Shown: positions 25,277 through 34,429, counted from the stretch's first letter. The stretch: 64,000 nucleotides of DNA from DATADD01 sp046262355 (GCA_046262355.1 JBHEMX010000089.1:1-64000); one strand, 5' to 3'. Translations and numbers: made by a program. The notes: generated by a model from the sequence alone, not told the origin.

Positions 25277-26134
25277 TCACGGCGCCACCGCGCGCACCAG
25301 CAGGTACTCCATCATGCGGCGTCGGCGCAGCAGCTTCCACTGATCGAGCATCACGCGCGCGGCGATCCGCCGGGAGCGCGGCGCACCCGAGGGATCGGCG
25401 CGCAGGCGGTGGCTCAGGAACGCTATCGCGGGGTCGATCACACGCTCGCCGCACGGCGTGAACCTAACGTCGCCGAAGCCGGTCTCCGCAAGCGCCGACG
25501 CTATCTCTTGCGCGCTCATGACCGCGCGCGCCTTGATTCCCCAGAACCTCACCGCGGTCATGCCGGCGACGACCTCGGCCGGCGTGCGCGGCACTCGCTC
25601 CGCGCTCACATCGGAGAAAGACAGCACTCCTCCCGGACGCAGAACACGACGTGCCTCGGCGAAGAAGGCGCTCCTCGACGAGAAGTGGAACGCGGCCTCG
25701 ACGCTGATGAGGCCGTCCATGCTGCCGGCGCGCAGTGGGAGATGCGTGGCGTCGCCCACGATCGGCGCCGCATCGGCCGCCTCAAGCGCAGCCTTGCCCG
25801 CTCGCAATTGAGATTCCGTGATGTTCACGGCCACCAAGCGACGGGGTCGCGCCACTCGAGCGATCACCGGATCCTGCGCTCCGAGCCCGTTGCCGACATC
25901 GAGCACGTGCGCGTCCGTGGGGAGCTCGCGCGCGAGCGTCTCGACCATCCGGAGCACCGCGACCTCCACTTCGTCCGGGTCGCCGGCCCCCTCCCACAGG
26001 CCGAGGTTCAACCACCCGGGAGCGGGCGCGAGCCACAGGTCGGCTCCGAGGCTGTCGTAGACGGCTGCGGCAGGGTTACTCCCCTGCCGCAGCATGCGAG
26101 CGATGTGACGCAGGTTCGCTCCGGTCCAGCTCAT
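25277..26134 (-). CDS. Class I SAM-dependent methyltransferase
   Basis: 285 residues. The SAM-binding glycine loop is HVLDVGNGLGAQDPVIAR, followed by LVAVNITESQLRAGKAAL (acidic end of beta 2 replaced by Asn) and VVGDATH-like IVGDATHLPLRAGSMDGLIS. The region FSSRSAFFAEARRVLRPGG is typical of the UbiE/tocopherol/macrolide O-methyltransferase group. The substrate is unknown. ATG with TACCGT 6 bases upstream and no ribosome site: probably leaderless. Confidence 0.85.
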   Translation of the reverse strand: MSWTGANLRHIARMLRQGSNPAAAVYDSLGADLWLAPAPGWLNLGLWEGAGDPDEVEVAVLRMVETLARELPTDAHVLDVGNGLGAQDPVIARVARPRRLVAVNITESQLRAGKAALEAADAAPIVGDATHLPLRAGSMDGLISVEAAFHFSSRSAFFAEARRVLRPGGVLSFSDVSAERVPRTPAEVVAGMTAVRFWGIKARAVMSAQEIASALAETGFGDVRFTPCGERVIDPAIAFLSHRLRADPSGAPRSRRIAARVMLDQWKLLRRRRMMEYLLVRAVAP

Positions 26135-26187
26135 GGCTCAACGGTAAGCGCGCGTTGCCGTTCCGCTCGTAACCTCCCATCGAGCCG

Positions 26188-26754
26188 TCACGCGCCGTAG
26201 GGCCCGTTCCAGTCCTCCTGCGTGATGGCGAAGATCTCGTGGTCCCTCCATCGGCCGTTGATCTCGATGTAGCTCTTGGCTACGCCCTCGCGCCGGAAGC
26301 CTGCCTTCTCGAGAACGCGGATGGAAGCGATGTTGTCCGGCAGCGCAGCGCCCTGCACGCGGTGCAGTCGCGCGACCTCGAAGGCGAACCGCAGCGCCAG
26401 CCGCACCGCGTCGGTGGCGTAGCCTCTGCCGCTGCGCCACCGATCCACGTAGTACCCGATCGTCGCGTTCTGCCATGCGCCCCTCGAAACATTCGACAAG
26501 GCTATGCGGCCCACGATCTCGTTGTCGTCACGCGCAAAGACGCCGAACGCATACCGTCGGTCTCGATCGGCATCCTCGATACAGCGCTCGATCTCCTCGC
26601 GCTGGCCCGGAAGCGTGAAGTGGCGTTCGCTCTGAAGAGGCTCGAAGGGGCGGAAGAAATCTCGATTGCGTAAGCGCAGGTCCAGCACCGAGGATGCGTC
26701 GGAGAGGCGAAGTGACCTCAGATACACGCTCGTGTCCAGCGCCGGCACGATCAC
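26188..26754 (-). CDS. GNAT acetyltransferase, RimJ/RimL type
   Basis: About 188 residues. YLRSLRLSDASSVLDLRLRN and FEPLQSERHFT open the fold, ATIGYYVDRWRSGRGYATDA carries the acetyl-CoA pyrophosphate loop, and NIASIRVLEKAGFRREGVAK closes it. Relatives acetylate N-termini of ribosomal proteins or other amines; the substrate is unknown. The frame extends to 26820 and would overlap the upstream gene by 46 bp, so GTG at 26754 is a better start, though no strong ribosome site decides it. Confidence 0.85.
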   Translation of the reverse strand: MIVPALDTSVYLRSLRLSDASSVLDLRLRNRDFFRPFEPLQSERHFTLPGQREEIERCIEDADRDRRYAFGVFARDDNEIVGRIALSNVSRGAWQNATIGYYVDRWRSGRGYATDAVRLALRFAFEVARLHRVQGAALPDNIASIRVLEKAGFRREGVAKSYIEINGRWRDHEIFAITQEDWNGPYGA

Positions 26755-26773
26755 GCGTCCCGCCTTCGCCGAC

Positions 26774-28261
26774 TCACACCAACGCGCTCGCACCCGAACG
26801 TCGCGGGTCGTGTGCGGCATCGACCGTGCCGTCGCTTGTCGCCGATGCCGCCTGTACCGCGCCGAAGAACATGTGCGGTTCGTCGTAGGGACGTGATCGA
26901 TAGCCGAGGTCGCCGCCGGGCAGCCCCGGCTCGAAACAGAGCAGGTGTCCCTCCGGTCGCGGCGCGAGATGTGCGCGCGGTGCCGCGACCGCCTCCCTCA
27001 GGGACAGACCGTCGAGCGCTAGTCGAAGGATCGTCTGCGCGACCGCCCCGACTATCCGATCGGCGCCCGGAGAGCCAAGACCCACGGCGCGCTCGTCCCT
27101 GGTGGCTATGGTCGGCGCCATGTTCGAGTGGCACCGTGCGCCCGCGGGAAGGCCGCGCGCGCCCACCGGGTTCAGCTCTTCCTCCCCGAGCGTGTTGTTG
27201 AGCATGACGCCGTGGACGACCAGGCCCGCGCCGTAGCCGTTCGATTCCGTGATCGAGCACACGAGCCCGTCTTCGTCGGCGGCCGAGGTGTGCGTGGTTG
27301 CCGAGGAACGCTTCTGTCCGCCATGGCGATCGCCCTGCTCGGCGGCCGCGGCAACGTCGTCCGGCTCGTTGTAGCGCTCGTTGCGATAGCCGATCGCGGT
27401 CCGCTCGGCCTCGACGATCGAGCGCAGACGCTCCTCCGGGTCCTCGAGGTTGGTCCCATCGAGAAGCGCGAGCATCATCGTCAGCAGAGCGCCGCCCATC
27501 GCCGGTGGAGGGTTGGAATCGATCCTCCAACCGAACGCCTCCGTCGTCACCGGCACCCGCCGCTCTGCGCTGTATGTCACAAGGTCCTCCAGGGACATAA
27601 GACCCCCATCAGCCGAGATCGCGGCGATGATCTCGGTCCCGAGCGAGCCCGCGTAGAAGACCTCCGGGCCACGGGCGGCAACCATGTCGAGGGCCTCGGC
27701 CAGCTCCGGCTGCACCAGCTCGTCGCCCTCTGCGAGCGGCTCGACGCCCCCGAGCAAGCGGCGCGCCGGAGCGAAGGCCGACCAGATCGGTTCCCATGTG
27801 ATCGACAGGTAATAGGCCGAGGTGTGAGGGAACGCGATGCCGTCGCGCGCTGCGGCGATGGCCCCGGCGAACAGCGCCGGCCACTCGATGCTCCCGTGTC
27901 GCTCCCAGGCCAGCCTCACGGCCGCAAGGACCCCCGGCACCGCCACGGAGGCCCCTCCTATCCCCGTGTACATGCCGTTGGAGTAATCGAGGTAGACGCG
28001 CCTCTGCTTGGTTCCAGACGCCTCCGCGATCCGGAGCGGCATGACGTTGTTGCCGTCGAAGACCTCTACGACTCCGTCTGTTCCGCGCACCGCGACGAAG
28101 CCTGAGCCTCCCATCGATGCGAAGAACGGCTCCGCTACCCATGCGGCAACCGCCGACGCGAGACATGCGTCGACGGCATTGCCGCCGGCGCGCGCGACCT
28201 CAACGGCGGCGCGACACCCCGCCCCATTGCCAGATGCGATCGCGAGCCGCGGCCTCGACAT
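26774..28261 (-). CDS. Gamma-glutamyltransferase family protein
   Basis: About 495 residues, an Ntn hydrolase made as a precursor and self-cleaved. The nucleophile Thr lies in SSATTHTSAADEDG. GGNAVDACLASAVAAWVAEP and MGGSGFVAV at the start and SNPPPAMGGALLTMMLALL in the middle are family marks. It may hydrolyse glutathione, mycothiol-related or gamma-glutamyl compounds. No signal peptide is seen, so it is probably cytoplasmic, unlike secreted GGTs. ATG 28261 has TAACCT 8 bases upstream, a leaderless-type promoter. Confidence 0.88.
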   Translation of the reverse strand: MSRPRLAIASGNGAGCRAAVEVARAGGNAVDACLASAVAAWVAEPFFASMGGSGFVAVRGTDGVVEVFDGNNVMPLRIAEASGTKQRRVYLDYSNGMYTGIGGASVAVPGVLAAVRLAWERHGSIEWPALFAGAIAAARDGIAFPHTSAYYLSITWEPIWSAFAPARRLLGGVEPLAEGDELVQPELAEALDMVAARGPEVFYAGSLGTEIIAAISADGGLMSLEDLVTYSAERRVPVTTEAFGWRIDSNPPPAMGGALLTMMLALLDGTNLEDPEERLRSIVEAERTAIGYRNERYNEPDDVAAAAEQGDRHGGQKRSSATTHTSAADEDGLVCSITESNGYGAGLVVHGVMLNNTLGEEELNPVGARGLPAGARCHSNMAPTIATRDERAVGLGSPGADRIVGAVAQTILRLALDGLSLREAVAAPRAHLAPRPEGHLLCFEPGLPGGDLGYRSRPYDEPHMFFGAVQAASATSDGTVDAAHDPRRSGASALV

Positions 28262-28318
28262 GGATTGCAAGGTTAGACGAGCGCGTCCAGGACGACGGCG
28301 CCGTACGGGCTCGGTGTG

Positions 28319-29545
28319 TCAGGCGCCCAGAGCGCGCAGAAGGGGATGTAGCTTGAGCTCCGTCTCGGCGAGCTCGGCGCGAGGATCGGAATCGGCGACG
28401 ATCCCCGCTCCCGCCCACAGGCGCGCCCGCGCGCCGGAGATCTCGGCGCAGCGCAAGGCGATCCCCCACTCGCCGTCGCCCCGGGCATCCACCCACCCCA
28501 CCGGTCCGCAATAGCGTCCCCGGTCGAGATCCTCGAGCTCTCTGATCGTCGCGAGCGCCTTGTCGGTGGGCACGCCGCAGACCGCGGCCGTCGGATGAAG
28601 CGCACCGGCGAGCTGCAGAGCGCTGAGCGGGCGGGTGAGCCGCGCGCGCACATCCGTGCGCAGGTGCTGCACGTACGGCAGGGGGAGCAGCGACGGAGCG
28701 AGGTCCACGCGCACATCCTCACAGCACGCGTCGAGCGCTTCGCGTACCGTGACGACGGCAAGCTCATGCTCGCGCCGGTGCTTCTCGGAGGCCACGAGGT
28801 CGGCCGCGAGGCGCTCGTCGGCGGCGGCCGACCGTCCACGCGGCGCAGAGCCACCCAGCACTATCGATCCGACGTCGCGGCCGCGGCGACGCACGAGCAG
28901 CTCCGGAGTCGCACCGACGAGACCATCGAGTGAGAACGTGAAGCAGGACGGGTACATCGCCGCCAGTTCGACGATGATGTCGTGGACCGAAAAGGACTGA
29001 TCCGAGATCACCGATGCATCGCGCGCGAGCACGACCTTGTCGACTATGCCGTCGGCGACGGCGGCACGGGCCGATGCGACCGCACCGAGCCAGCGCCCAT
29101 CTCGGACCGATGAGCCGATCCGTCGCACCTGGGCTCGGCCCCGGTCGACACTGCGCGCAGGCCGCGGGGACGGCTCGGGCGCCGAGTGATCGCCGATGGT
29201 AGTGAACCACGCCCGATCGCCGTCGCGCCCGAGCACGAACGAAGGAACCATCACGGGCGAGGACGGCGAGTCGGGATCGAAGGCGAAGGCGCCGAAAGCC
29301 AGGGGGCCCGTGGCCCAACCGTCCACGGCATCGTCCACGTCGAGACCGTTGAAGATCCTCTGCAGCTCCGACGACGCTCGCTCGAAGCGGTGATCTCCGG
29401 TGCCTGCGTCCACGGACGCGGCGCACCCCCAAGCCACGAGCGAGCGCGCGCCGCTCGACCACACGATGCGATCCCGGTCCCCGGCGCCGTCGAATGGTTG
29501 GACGGCGGGGTCGAGCTCAACCGTGCGCGCGACGAGGCGGCTCAC
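28319..29545 (-). CDS. menF: Isochorismate synthase
   Basis: 408 residues of the chorismate-utilising family. It turns chorismate into isochorismate for MenD. VDKVVLARDASV, PELLVRRRGRDVGSIVLGGS, SEKHRREHELAV, LHPTAAVCGVPTDKA and YCGPVGWVDARGDGEW mark the catalytic domain; the first of these carries the Lys that activates water. GTG start overlapping the end of menG as GTGA. Third gene of merR-menG-menF. Context with the men genes favours menaquinone over siderophore use. Confidence 0.9.
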   Translation of the reverse strand: MSRLVARTVELDPAVQPFDGAGDRDRIVWSSGARSLVAWGCAASVDAGTGDHRFERASSELQRIFNGLDVDDAVDGWATGPLAFGAFAFDPDSPSSPVMVPSFVLGRDGDRAWFTTIGDHSAPEPSPRPARSVDRGRAQVRRIGSSVRDGRWLGAVASARAAVADGIVDKVVLARDASVISDQSFSVHDIIVELAAMYPSCFTFSLDGLVGATPELLVRRRGRDVGSIVLGGSAPRGRSAAADERLAADLVASEKHRREHELAVVTVREALDACCEDVRVDLAPSLLPLPYVQHLRTDVRARLTRPLSALQLAGALHPTAAVCGVPTDKALATIRELEDLDRGRYCGPVGWVDARGDGEWGIALRCAEISGARARLWAGAGIVADSDPRAELAETELKLHPLLRALGA

Positions 29546-30243
29546 GAGTCGCCCTCGCGCGTGGCGGTGATGAGCTGGGCCGAACCGAGAGCGAGCGGCA
29601 TCACCCGCACGTCGGCGAATCCCGCCGAGGAGAGCAGATGCATCAGCTCGATCCGCTCAGGGAGGTAGGCGGCGGAGCGCGGCAGGTACCGATAGGCCTG
29701 CCGGTCGGACAGGAGGCCGCCGATCAACGGCACGACGCGATGGAAATAGAGATGGTGGCCTGCGCGCAACAACGACGACTCGGGGTGAGCGACCTCGAGC
29801 AAGGAGACCCGGCCGTTTACCCGCAGGACGCGCGCGAACTCGGCGAACAAGCCGGGAAGCGACGCCACGTTTCGAAGGGCGAAACCGCACGTGATGCCGT
29901 CGACCATCCGATCGGCGACCGGGAGCGCGAGCGCATCGGCCTGCACCAGCGGAGACGAGACGCGCGCGACGGCAAGCATCCCAGCGGAGAAGTCGATCCC
30001 AACCGCACGGTGGCCCACAGCCTCTAGGTCGCGACAGAGATCTCCCGTGCCGCAGGCGACATCGAGCACGAGTGACGAGGCGGGAAGATCGAGCGCCGCG
30101 ACCGCGCGTCGTCTCCAACCCACGTCCATCCTCATCGTCATGACGCGGTTGAGCAGGTCGTAGCGCGGCGCGATCGAGTCGAACATCGACCGCACCAGGG
30201 CGACCTTCTCCTCTCCGGCCGGGAGCCGTTCCAGGTCGCTCAA
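29542..30243 (-). CDS. menG: Demethylmenaquinone methyltransferase
   Basis: 233 residues, UbiE/MenG family, the last step of menaquinone synthesis. MFDSIAPRYDLLNRVMTMRMD is the family opening, VLDVACGTGDLC the SAM loop, VGIDFSAGMLAVAR and ITCGFALRNVASLPGLFAEF further UbiE signatures. A TTG start overlaps the merR stop as TTGA, and its own stop overlaps the menF GTG start: a fully coupled operon. No separate promoter is seen. Confidence 0.93.
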   Translation of the reverse strand: MSDLERLPAGEEKVALVRSMFDSIAPRYDLLNRVMTMRMDVGWRRRAVAALDLPASSLVLDVACGTGDLCRDLEAVGHRAVGIDFSAGMLAVARVSSPLVQADALALPVADRMVDGITCGFALRNVASLPGLFAEFARVLRVNGRVSLLEVAHPESSLLRAGHHLYFHRVVPLIGGLLSDRQAYRYLPRSAAYLPERIELMHLLSSAGFADVRVMPLALGSAQLITATREGDS

Positions 30244-30995
30244 GCGCCTTCGACCTCCCGTGCGTCGACGTGGTTCTCATCGACCTCGAAGTCGACACCC
30301 TCGCGTTCTATCCGCTCGTGAGCGGCGCGCAGCAGCAGCCGGCCGAAGTGATGCGCCACCAGCGTTGTCGTCGCGGGGAACATCGTGCGGAACGCATCTA
30401 CGAGTCGCTCGGCCGCCTCGGGCGGCACGGCCTCGTTCCGCAGAGGCCGCCGAACGAACTCATCGAAGAGTTCGACGGCGCGCTCCGCCACCTCCTTCAT
30501 CGCGCCCTCGTGTGCGCGCGCCAGCGCAATGAGCTCGGTCAGTGGGATACCGGCCTCCAGCAGCCGCAGGCCCGACGCGACCGCCTGCACATCTGACGAT
30601 GTGTAGAAAGCGACGCCGTTGCGCACCTCGGGGACGAGGAGCCCCTCTCGCTCGATCCCGCGCAGCAGGGCGGGCGACACAGAGGTGCGGGCGGCGAGCT
30701 CCTCGAGCGTCAGCCACTCCTCCGGCCCGCCGAGGATCGGACCGGCGAGAGCGGCGACCAGTGCCTCATCGGCGGGATCGAGGTCCGCCGCCAGCAGCCG
30801 ACCGATCGAAGCGAGGTTGAAGCCTTGCTCCTTGAGGTGCCGGATCCGTCCCAGCCTGGCGACGTGGTCGTCCGAGTACCACGCGACCCTGCCCTCACGC
30901 TGCGGCGCCTCGAGCAGTCCCTTGCCCTGATAGAAGCGCACGGTGTCCACGCTCATCCCTGAGCGCGCCGCCAGCTCATCGACCCTGTACCTCAT
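30240..30995 (-). CDS. MerR-family regulator with two MerR-like DNA-binding units
   Basis: 251 residues. Residues 1-70 are a standard MerR winged helix (YRVDELAARSGMSVDTVRFY, then RLGRIRHLKEQGFNLASIGR). A second MerR-like unit follows near residue 95: WLTLEELAARTSVSPALLRG, then EGLLVPEVRNGVAFYTSSDV and LRLLEAGIPLTELIALARAH. An effector or dimer domain of about 90 residues is rich in helix. No Cys cluster for metals is seen. ATG 30995 has TAGAGT 8 bases upstream, inside the palindrome at 31004-31029, which points to autorepression. Coupled to menG and menF, it is the likely local regulator of menaquinone genes. Confidence 0.85.
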   Translation of the reverse strand: MRYRVDELAARSGMSVDTVRFYQGKGLLEAPQREGRVAWYSDDHVARLGRIRHLKEQGFNLASIGRLLAADLDPADEALVAALAGPILGGPEEWLTLEELAARTSVSPALLRGIEREGLLVPEVRNGVAFYTSSDVQAVASGLRLLEAGIPLTELIALARAHEGAMKEVAERAVELFDEFVRRPLRNEAVPPEAAERLVDAFRTMFPATTTLVAHHFGRLLLRAAHERIEREGVDFEVDENHVDAREVEGA

Positions 30996-31003
30996 GAGCA
31001 ACC

Positions 31004-31029
31004 ACTCTACGAGTGTTTCCTCGTAGAGT
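31004..31029 (-). promoter_or_regulatory. Palindromic operator at the merR-menG-menF promoter
   Basis: Perfect 10-bp arms ACTCTACGAG (31004-31013) and CTCGTAGAGT (31020-31029) flank six bases. The arm nearest the gene contains the complement of the TAGAGT -10 box. A bound protein would block the promoter. It fills almost the whole 38-bp gap between merR and the upstream gene, which is why a terminator role is less likely: no T-run follows. Its centre matches the menB site at 19808-19820. Confidence 0.7.
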
Positions 31030-31033
31030 CGAC

Positions 31034-32431
31034 CTAGGGTGAGGCTACGGGCGCCCCCAGCGATCGCCACGCGCTCATGCCGCCGACGAGGTTCGTCGCA
31101 TCGAGACGGCCCCGGCTCCGCAGCAGGCTCGCCATCACGGTCGAGCGGTAGCCGCTGCCGCACACGAGCACCAACGGCTTGCCCTCGGGAAGGTCGTCGA
31201 GCCTCGACGGCAGCTCGGCTCCGGTGATGAAGGTTGCGCCCTCGATGTGGCCCGCCGCCCACTCGGTGGGCTGGCGGACGTCGAGCACATCGACCTCCGT
31301 TCGTTCGAGACGCCTCCGGAGCTCGGCGGCGGTCACCTCCTCGAAGGAGGAGACCTCGCCGCCCGTCGTGGCCCACGCGCGCATGCCCCCGGCGAGCCAG
31401 CCCACCGGAAGGTCGTACCCGATCCGGAGCAGCTGCCACGCTGCGTCCCACAGATCGCCCGGCTCATCGAGCACGAGAGCAACGACATCGTCGGGCCCGA
31501 GAACCGTCCCGGCCCAGGTTGCGAACGACGTCCCGAGCCCCACGTTGAGCGCCCCTGGGATGTGACCGCCGGCAAAGGCCTCCGGCGAGCGCGCGTCGAC
31601 CACCACGGTCCCCGAGGCGCGCGCCTTGTCGACCTCCTCCGGCGTGAGCGCCGGCGGCTCGGGCAGCACCCCGAGGAGAGCCGGACCCTCGAGGTTCTGT
31701 CGCCGCATCCTCCTCCAGTAGGGCGGCACGGCCGGCAGGTTGTCGAGGCGGATGCACTCCTCGACGAAGTCCTCCGAAGACGACACCTGCGCAAGGATGG
31801 GGTTGGTCTTGCGCTCATAACCCACGGTGGTGGACAGTCGGCTGCCGATGTTGCCACCGCACAGCGATCCTGCGACGTGCGTCGGAAAGACCTCGACGTG
31901 GTCCGGCAGGCGCCACAGGATCTTCTCCTGGATCGTGTGACAGAAGTCTCGAGCGGCGCTCTTGGCGTCCTCGGGGTCGCCGAGAAGGTCCGGGCGAGCG
32001 AGGTCTCCCACGAGCAGCGCGCCGCCCGAGAGCAGAAGTGTCGGCTCGTCTCCGCTCGAACGGTCGTAGACCAGCAGGCTGACGTGCTCGGGAGTGTGGC
32101 CGGGCGTGTGGAGCACCTCGATGCTCACGTCGCCGATCTCGAGAAACTCACCGTCGGCGAGACCCCGGTGGGCGTATGCGATGGGACCATCCTCGTAGCC
32201 GAGCACCTCCACGCGCTGGCGCGCCCGGAGCTCCTCGATGCCGGTGAGATAGTCGTTGTGACCGTGGGTGTCGATCACGTAGCCGATACGCATCCCGTGA
32301 GCGCGCGCCTCGTCGAAGTAGACGTCGACGTCTCGCCTCGGATCGAGTACCAGGGCGACGCCGGTGCTCTCGTCGCCCACGAGGTAAGACGCGTGCCCCA
32401 AGCTCTCGAGGAAGAACTGTTTGAACAACAT
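31034..32431 (-). CDS. MBL-fold persulfide dioxygenase-like protein with two rhodanese domains
   Basis: 465 residues. The metallo-beta-lactamase domain (1-250) has DTHGHNDYLTG with metal ligands near residues 56-60, HTPGHTPEHVSL, and the opening FFLESLGHASYLVGD. Two rhodanese domains follow. The first (about 275-370) has no Cys in its active loop (LVLDEPGDLW) and is probably structural; the second has VCGSGYRST near residue 432 with the catalytic Cys. Such fusions oxidise glutathione- or other thiol-persulfide to sulfite and handle the sulfane sulfur. In this lineage the thiol may be mycothiol, which is inference. Confidence 0.88.
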   Translation of the reverse strand: MLFKQFFLESLGHASYLVGDESTGVALVLDPRRDVDVYFDEARAHGMRIGYVIDTHGHNDYLTGIEELRARQRVEVLGYEDGPIAYAHRGLADGEFLEIGDVSIEVLHTPGHTPEHVSLLVYDRSSGDEPTLLLSGGALLVGDLARPDLLGDPEDAKSAARDFCHTIQEKILWRLPDHVEVFPTHVAGSLCGGNIGSRLSTTVGYERKTNPILAQVSSSEDFVEECIRLDNLPAVPPYWRRMRRQNLEGPALLGVLPEPPALTPEEVDKARASGTVVVDARSPEAFAGGHIPGALNVGLGTSFATWAGTVLGPDDVVALVLDEPGDLWDAAWQLLRIGYDLPVGWLAGGMRAWATTGGEVSSFEEVTAAELRRRLERTEVDVLDVRQPTEWAAGHIEGATFITGAELPSRLDDLPEGKPLVLVCGSGYRSTVMASLLRSRGRLDATNLVGGMSAWRSLGAPVASP

Positions 32432-32450
32432 CGAGTCGTGCTCCTCCCTG

Positions 32451-33800
32451 TTAAGCGCCGCGTCGACGCATCGTTTCCACCAGGTTTCTTAACCTGTCAG
32501 AGACGTCGACGCGATACGGCTCCTCCGAGCGATCGAGCGTGCGGAGACGCCCGGGCAGGGCTGCGATCCGGGCCCGGCATCTCTTCTGGAGGTCCTCGAG
32601 TGGCTCTGCTGCGTGGAGCCGGCGTCCCTTCGCCATGACGCATCCGAGCAAGCCTCGAGCTTCCGGAACCGTCTCGTCCTCGAGCGCTATCACGTCGCGC
32701 GCGAACGTCTCGCCCGCGAAGAAGCGATGGATCTGCTTGCGTCCCGGCAGGGTCGCCTTGCCGGTGGAGAGCTTGATCTTCGGCTCCCCTCCCTCTGCGA
32801 CGAGCTTGTAGACGGAACCGAGGGCGGGAGCATCGGCGCTCGTGCCGAGCTGCGTACCGACCCCGAAGCGGTCGGCGGGCACGCCGTCGTCGAGCAGGTC
32901 CTTGATGCGATGCTCGTCGAGGTCCCCCGACAGCACGATAAGAGTGTCGTCGAGCCCCGCCTCGTCCAGGATCTTGCGCACGGAGCGGGTCAGTGGCGCC
33001 AGAGAGCCGGAGTCGATCCGGACCCCCCGGACGGTCACTCCTTCGGGCTCCAGCTCGCGCGCGACGCGGGCGGCCCGGCGCGCCCCTTCTTCGACGTCGA
33101 ACGTATCGATGAGCAGCACCGCGCTCTGCGGGAACGTCCTGCAGAAGCTCCGGAACGCCTCCACCTCGTCCTCGAACGCCATGACGTAAGAGTGGGCCAT
33201 CGTGCCGCTGACCGGCATGCCGTAGATCTTGCCGGCGAGGACGTTCGAGGTGCCGTACGCGCCGCCGATGAACGCGGCCCGCGCCGCCTTCAGAGCGGCG
33301 TCTGCGCCGTGATCTCGGCGCGCCGAGAAGTCTACGAAGCCGTGCTCGCCGCATGCGATCGACACGCGCGCGGCCTTGGATGCGATCATCGTCTGGAACG
33401 TCACGGCGTTGAGCAGGAACGTCTCCACGATCTGGGCCTCTATCAGCGGTGCGGTCACGCTGAGGAGCGGCTCGCCGGGAAAGACGATCTCTCCCTCGCG
33501 CACAGCGCGCACCTCTCCCGTGAACCGCAGCGTCTCGAGGAGGTCGAGGAAGTCGTCGTCGAACAGCCCCAGCGATCGGAGATAGGCGCGCGAGCCGTTG
33601 CCGAAGTGCAGACCCTCGAGGAACGCCAGGGCATCGTCGAGCCCGGCGGCGACGAGGAAGTTGCGGGTCGGAGGCAGCTCTCTGACGAAGAGGTCGAACG
33701 TCGCCTCGCCGGTCATCCCCAGGGTGTGATAGCTCGATGCCATCGTCAGCTCGTAGAGGTCCGTCAGCAAGGCTGCGTTCTCGTCGTTCACCCACCCCAT
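32451..33800 (-). CDS. pncB: Nicotinate phosphoribosyltransferase
   Basis: About 449 residues. It makes nicotinate mononucleotide from nicotinate and PRPP. LLTDLYELTMASSYHTLGM, EVRAVREGEIVFPGEPLLSV, the active-site GTMAHSYVMAFEDE, VRGVRIDSGSLAPL and FGVGTQLGTSADAPAL are characteristic. ATG 33800 has a GAGGGAG site and avoids overlap with pncA; an in-frame upstream start at 33830 is possible. It follows the nicotinamidase gene by 13 bp, giving a two-step NAD salvage pair. Confidence 0.93.
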   Translation of the reverse strand: MGWVNDENAALLTDLYELTMASSYHTLGMTGEATFDLFVRELPPTRNFLVAAGLDDALAFLEGLHFGNGSRAYLRSLGLFDDDFLDLLETLRFTGEVRAVREGEIVFPGEPLLSVTAPLIEAQIVETFLLNAVTFQTMIASKAARVSIACGEHGFVDFSARRDHGADAALKAARAAFIGGAYGTSNVLAGKIYGMPVSGTMAHSYVMAFEDEVEAFRSFCRTFPQSAVLLIDTFDVEEGARRAARVARELEPEGVTVRGVRIDSGSLAPLTRSVRKILDEAGLDDTLIVLSGDLDEHRIKDLLDDGVPADRFGVGTQLGTSADAPALGSVYKLVAEGGEPKIKLSTGKATLPGRKQIHRFFAGETFARDVIALEDETVPEARGLLGCVMAKGRRLHAAEPLEDLQKRCRARIAALPGRLRTLDRSEEPYRVDVSDRLRNLVETMRRRGA

Positions 33801-33813
33801 GGCGTGGGCTCCC

Positions 33814-34398
33814 TCATTCGACGACGCCACCGGACTCGACCACGCGCTCCAGGGCGCGCCGTCCGTCCCCCTGCTCGAGGTCTACGGCTCGCACGGCATG
33901 TGCGAGAACCGTCGTCGCGAAGCGGCGATCGAGAGCATCTAGGGCGGTCTCCCTGATGCAGTAGTCCGTCGCCAGCCCGACGACGACGACGCGCTCGATG
34001 TCTCGCGCCCGCAGCAGGCTCTCGAGCGAGGTCGGCTCGACCGCGCCCGTGACCGGCTCCTTCATGGAGAACCCGGAGTAGCCGTCTTCTCCGTCGCTGC
34101 CCTTGCGCACGACATCCCCGGCCACGTCGAGATCGGGATGGAACTCGGCGCCCCACGTGCCCATCACGCAATGCACCGGCCACACGCCGCCGTCCTTGGA
34201 GAAGTGGGGCGTCACCTCGGGATGCCAGTCCTGCGTGTAGACGACCAGAGCGTCCGCGTGTCGAGCGCCTTCGATCTCGCGATCGATGACGGAGACGATG
34301 GCGTCGCCGCCCTCGACGTAGAGGCTTCCGTTCGGATCGGCGAAGTCGTTCTGCACGTCCACCACGAGCAGCGCGCTGCGCTCGTCGTAGGTGGTCAT
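33814..34398 (-). CDS. pncA: Nicotinamidase
   Basis: 194 residues, isochorismatase-fold amidase producing nicotinate from nicotinamide. LLVVDVQNDFADPNGSLYV has the catalytic Asp and metal ligand, TQDWHPEVTPHFSKDGG further metal His residues, the Lys lies in DVVRKGSDGEDGYSGF, and the nucleophile Cys in GLATDYCIRETALDAL. The ATG at 34398 gives the normal length; the frame upstream is non-conserved. Its product is the substrate of the next gene. Confidence 0.95.
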   Translation of the reverse strand: MTTYDERSALLVVDVQNDFADPNGSLYVEGGDAIVSVIDREIEGARHADALVVYTQDWHPEVTPHFSKDGGVWPVHCVMGTWGAEFHPDLDVAGDVVRKGSDGEDGYSGFSMKEPVTGAVEPTSLESLLRARDIERVVVVGLATDYCIRETALDALDRRFATTVLAHAVRAVDLEQGDGRRALERVVESGGVVE

Positions 34399-34429
34399 GC
34401 GCCGCCTGTGCTCCGGGCGCTCGTCGGGC

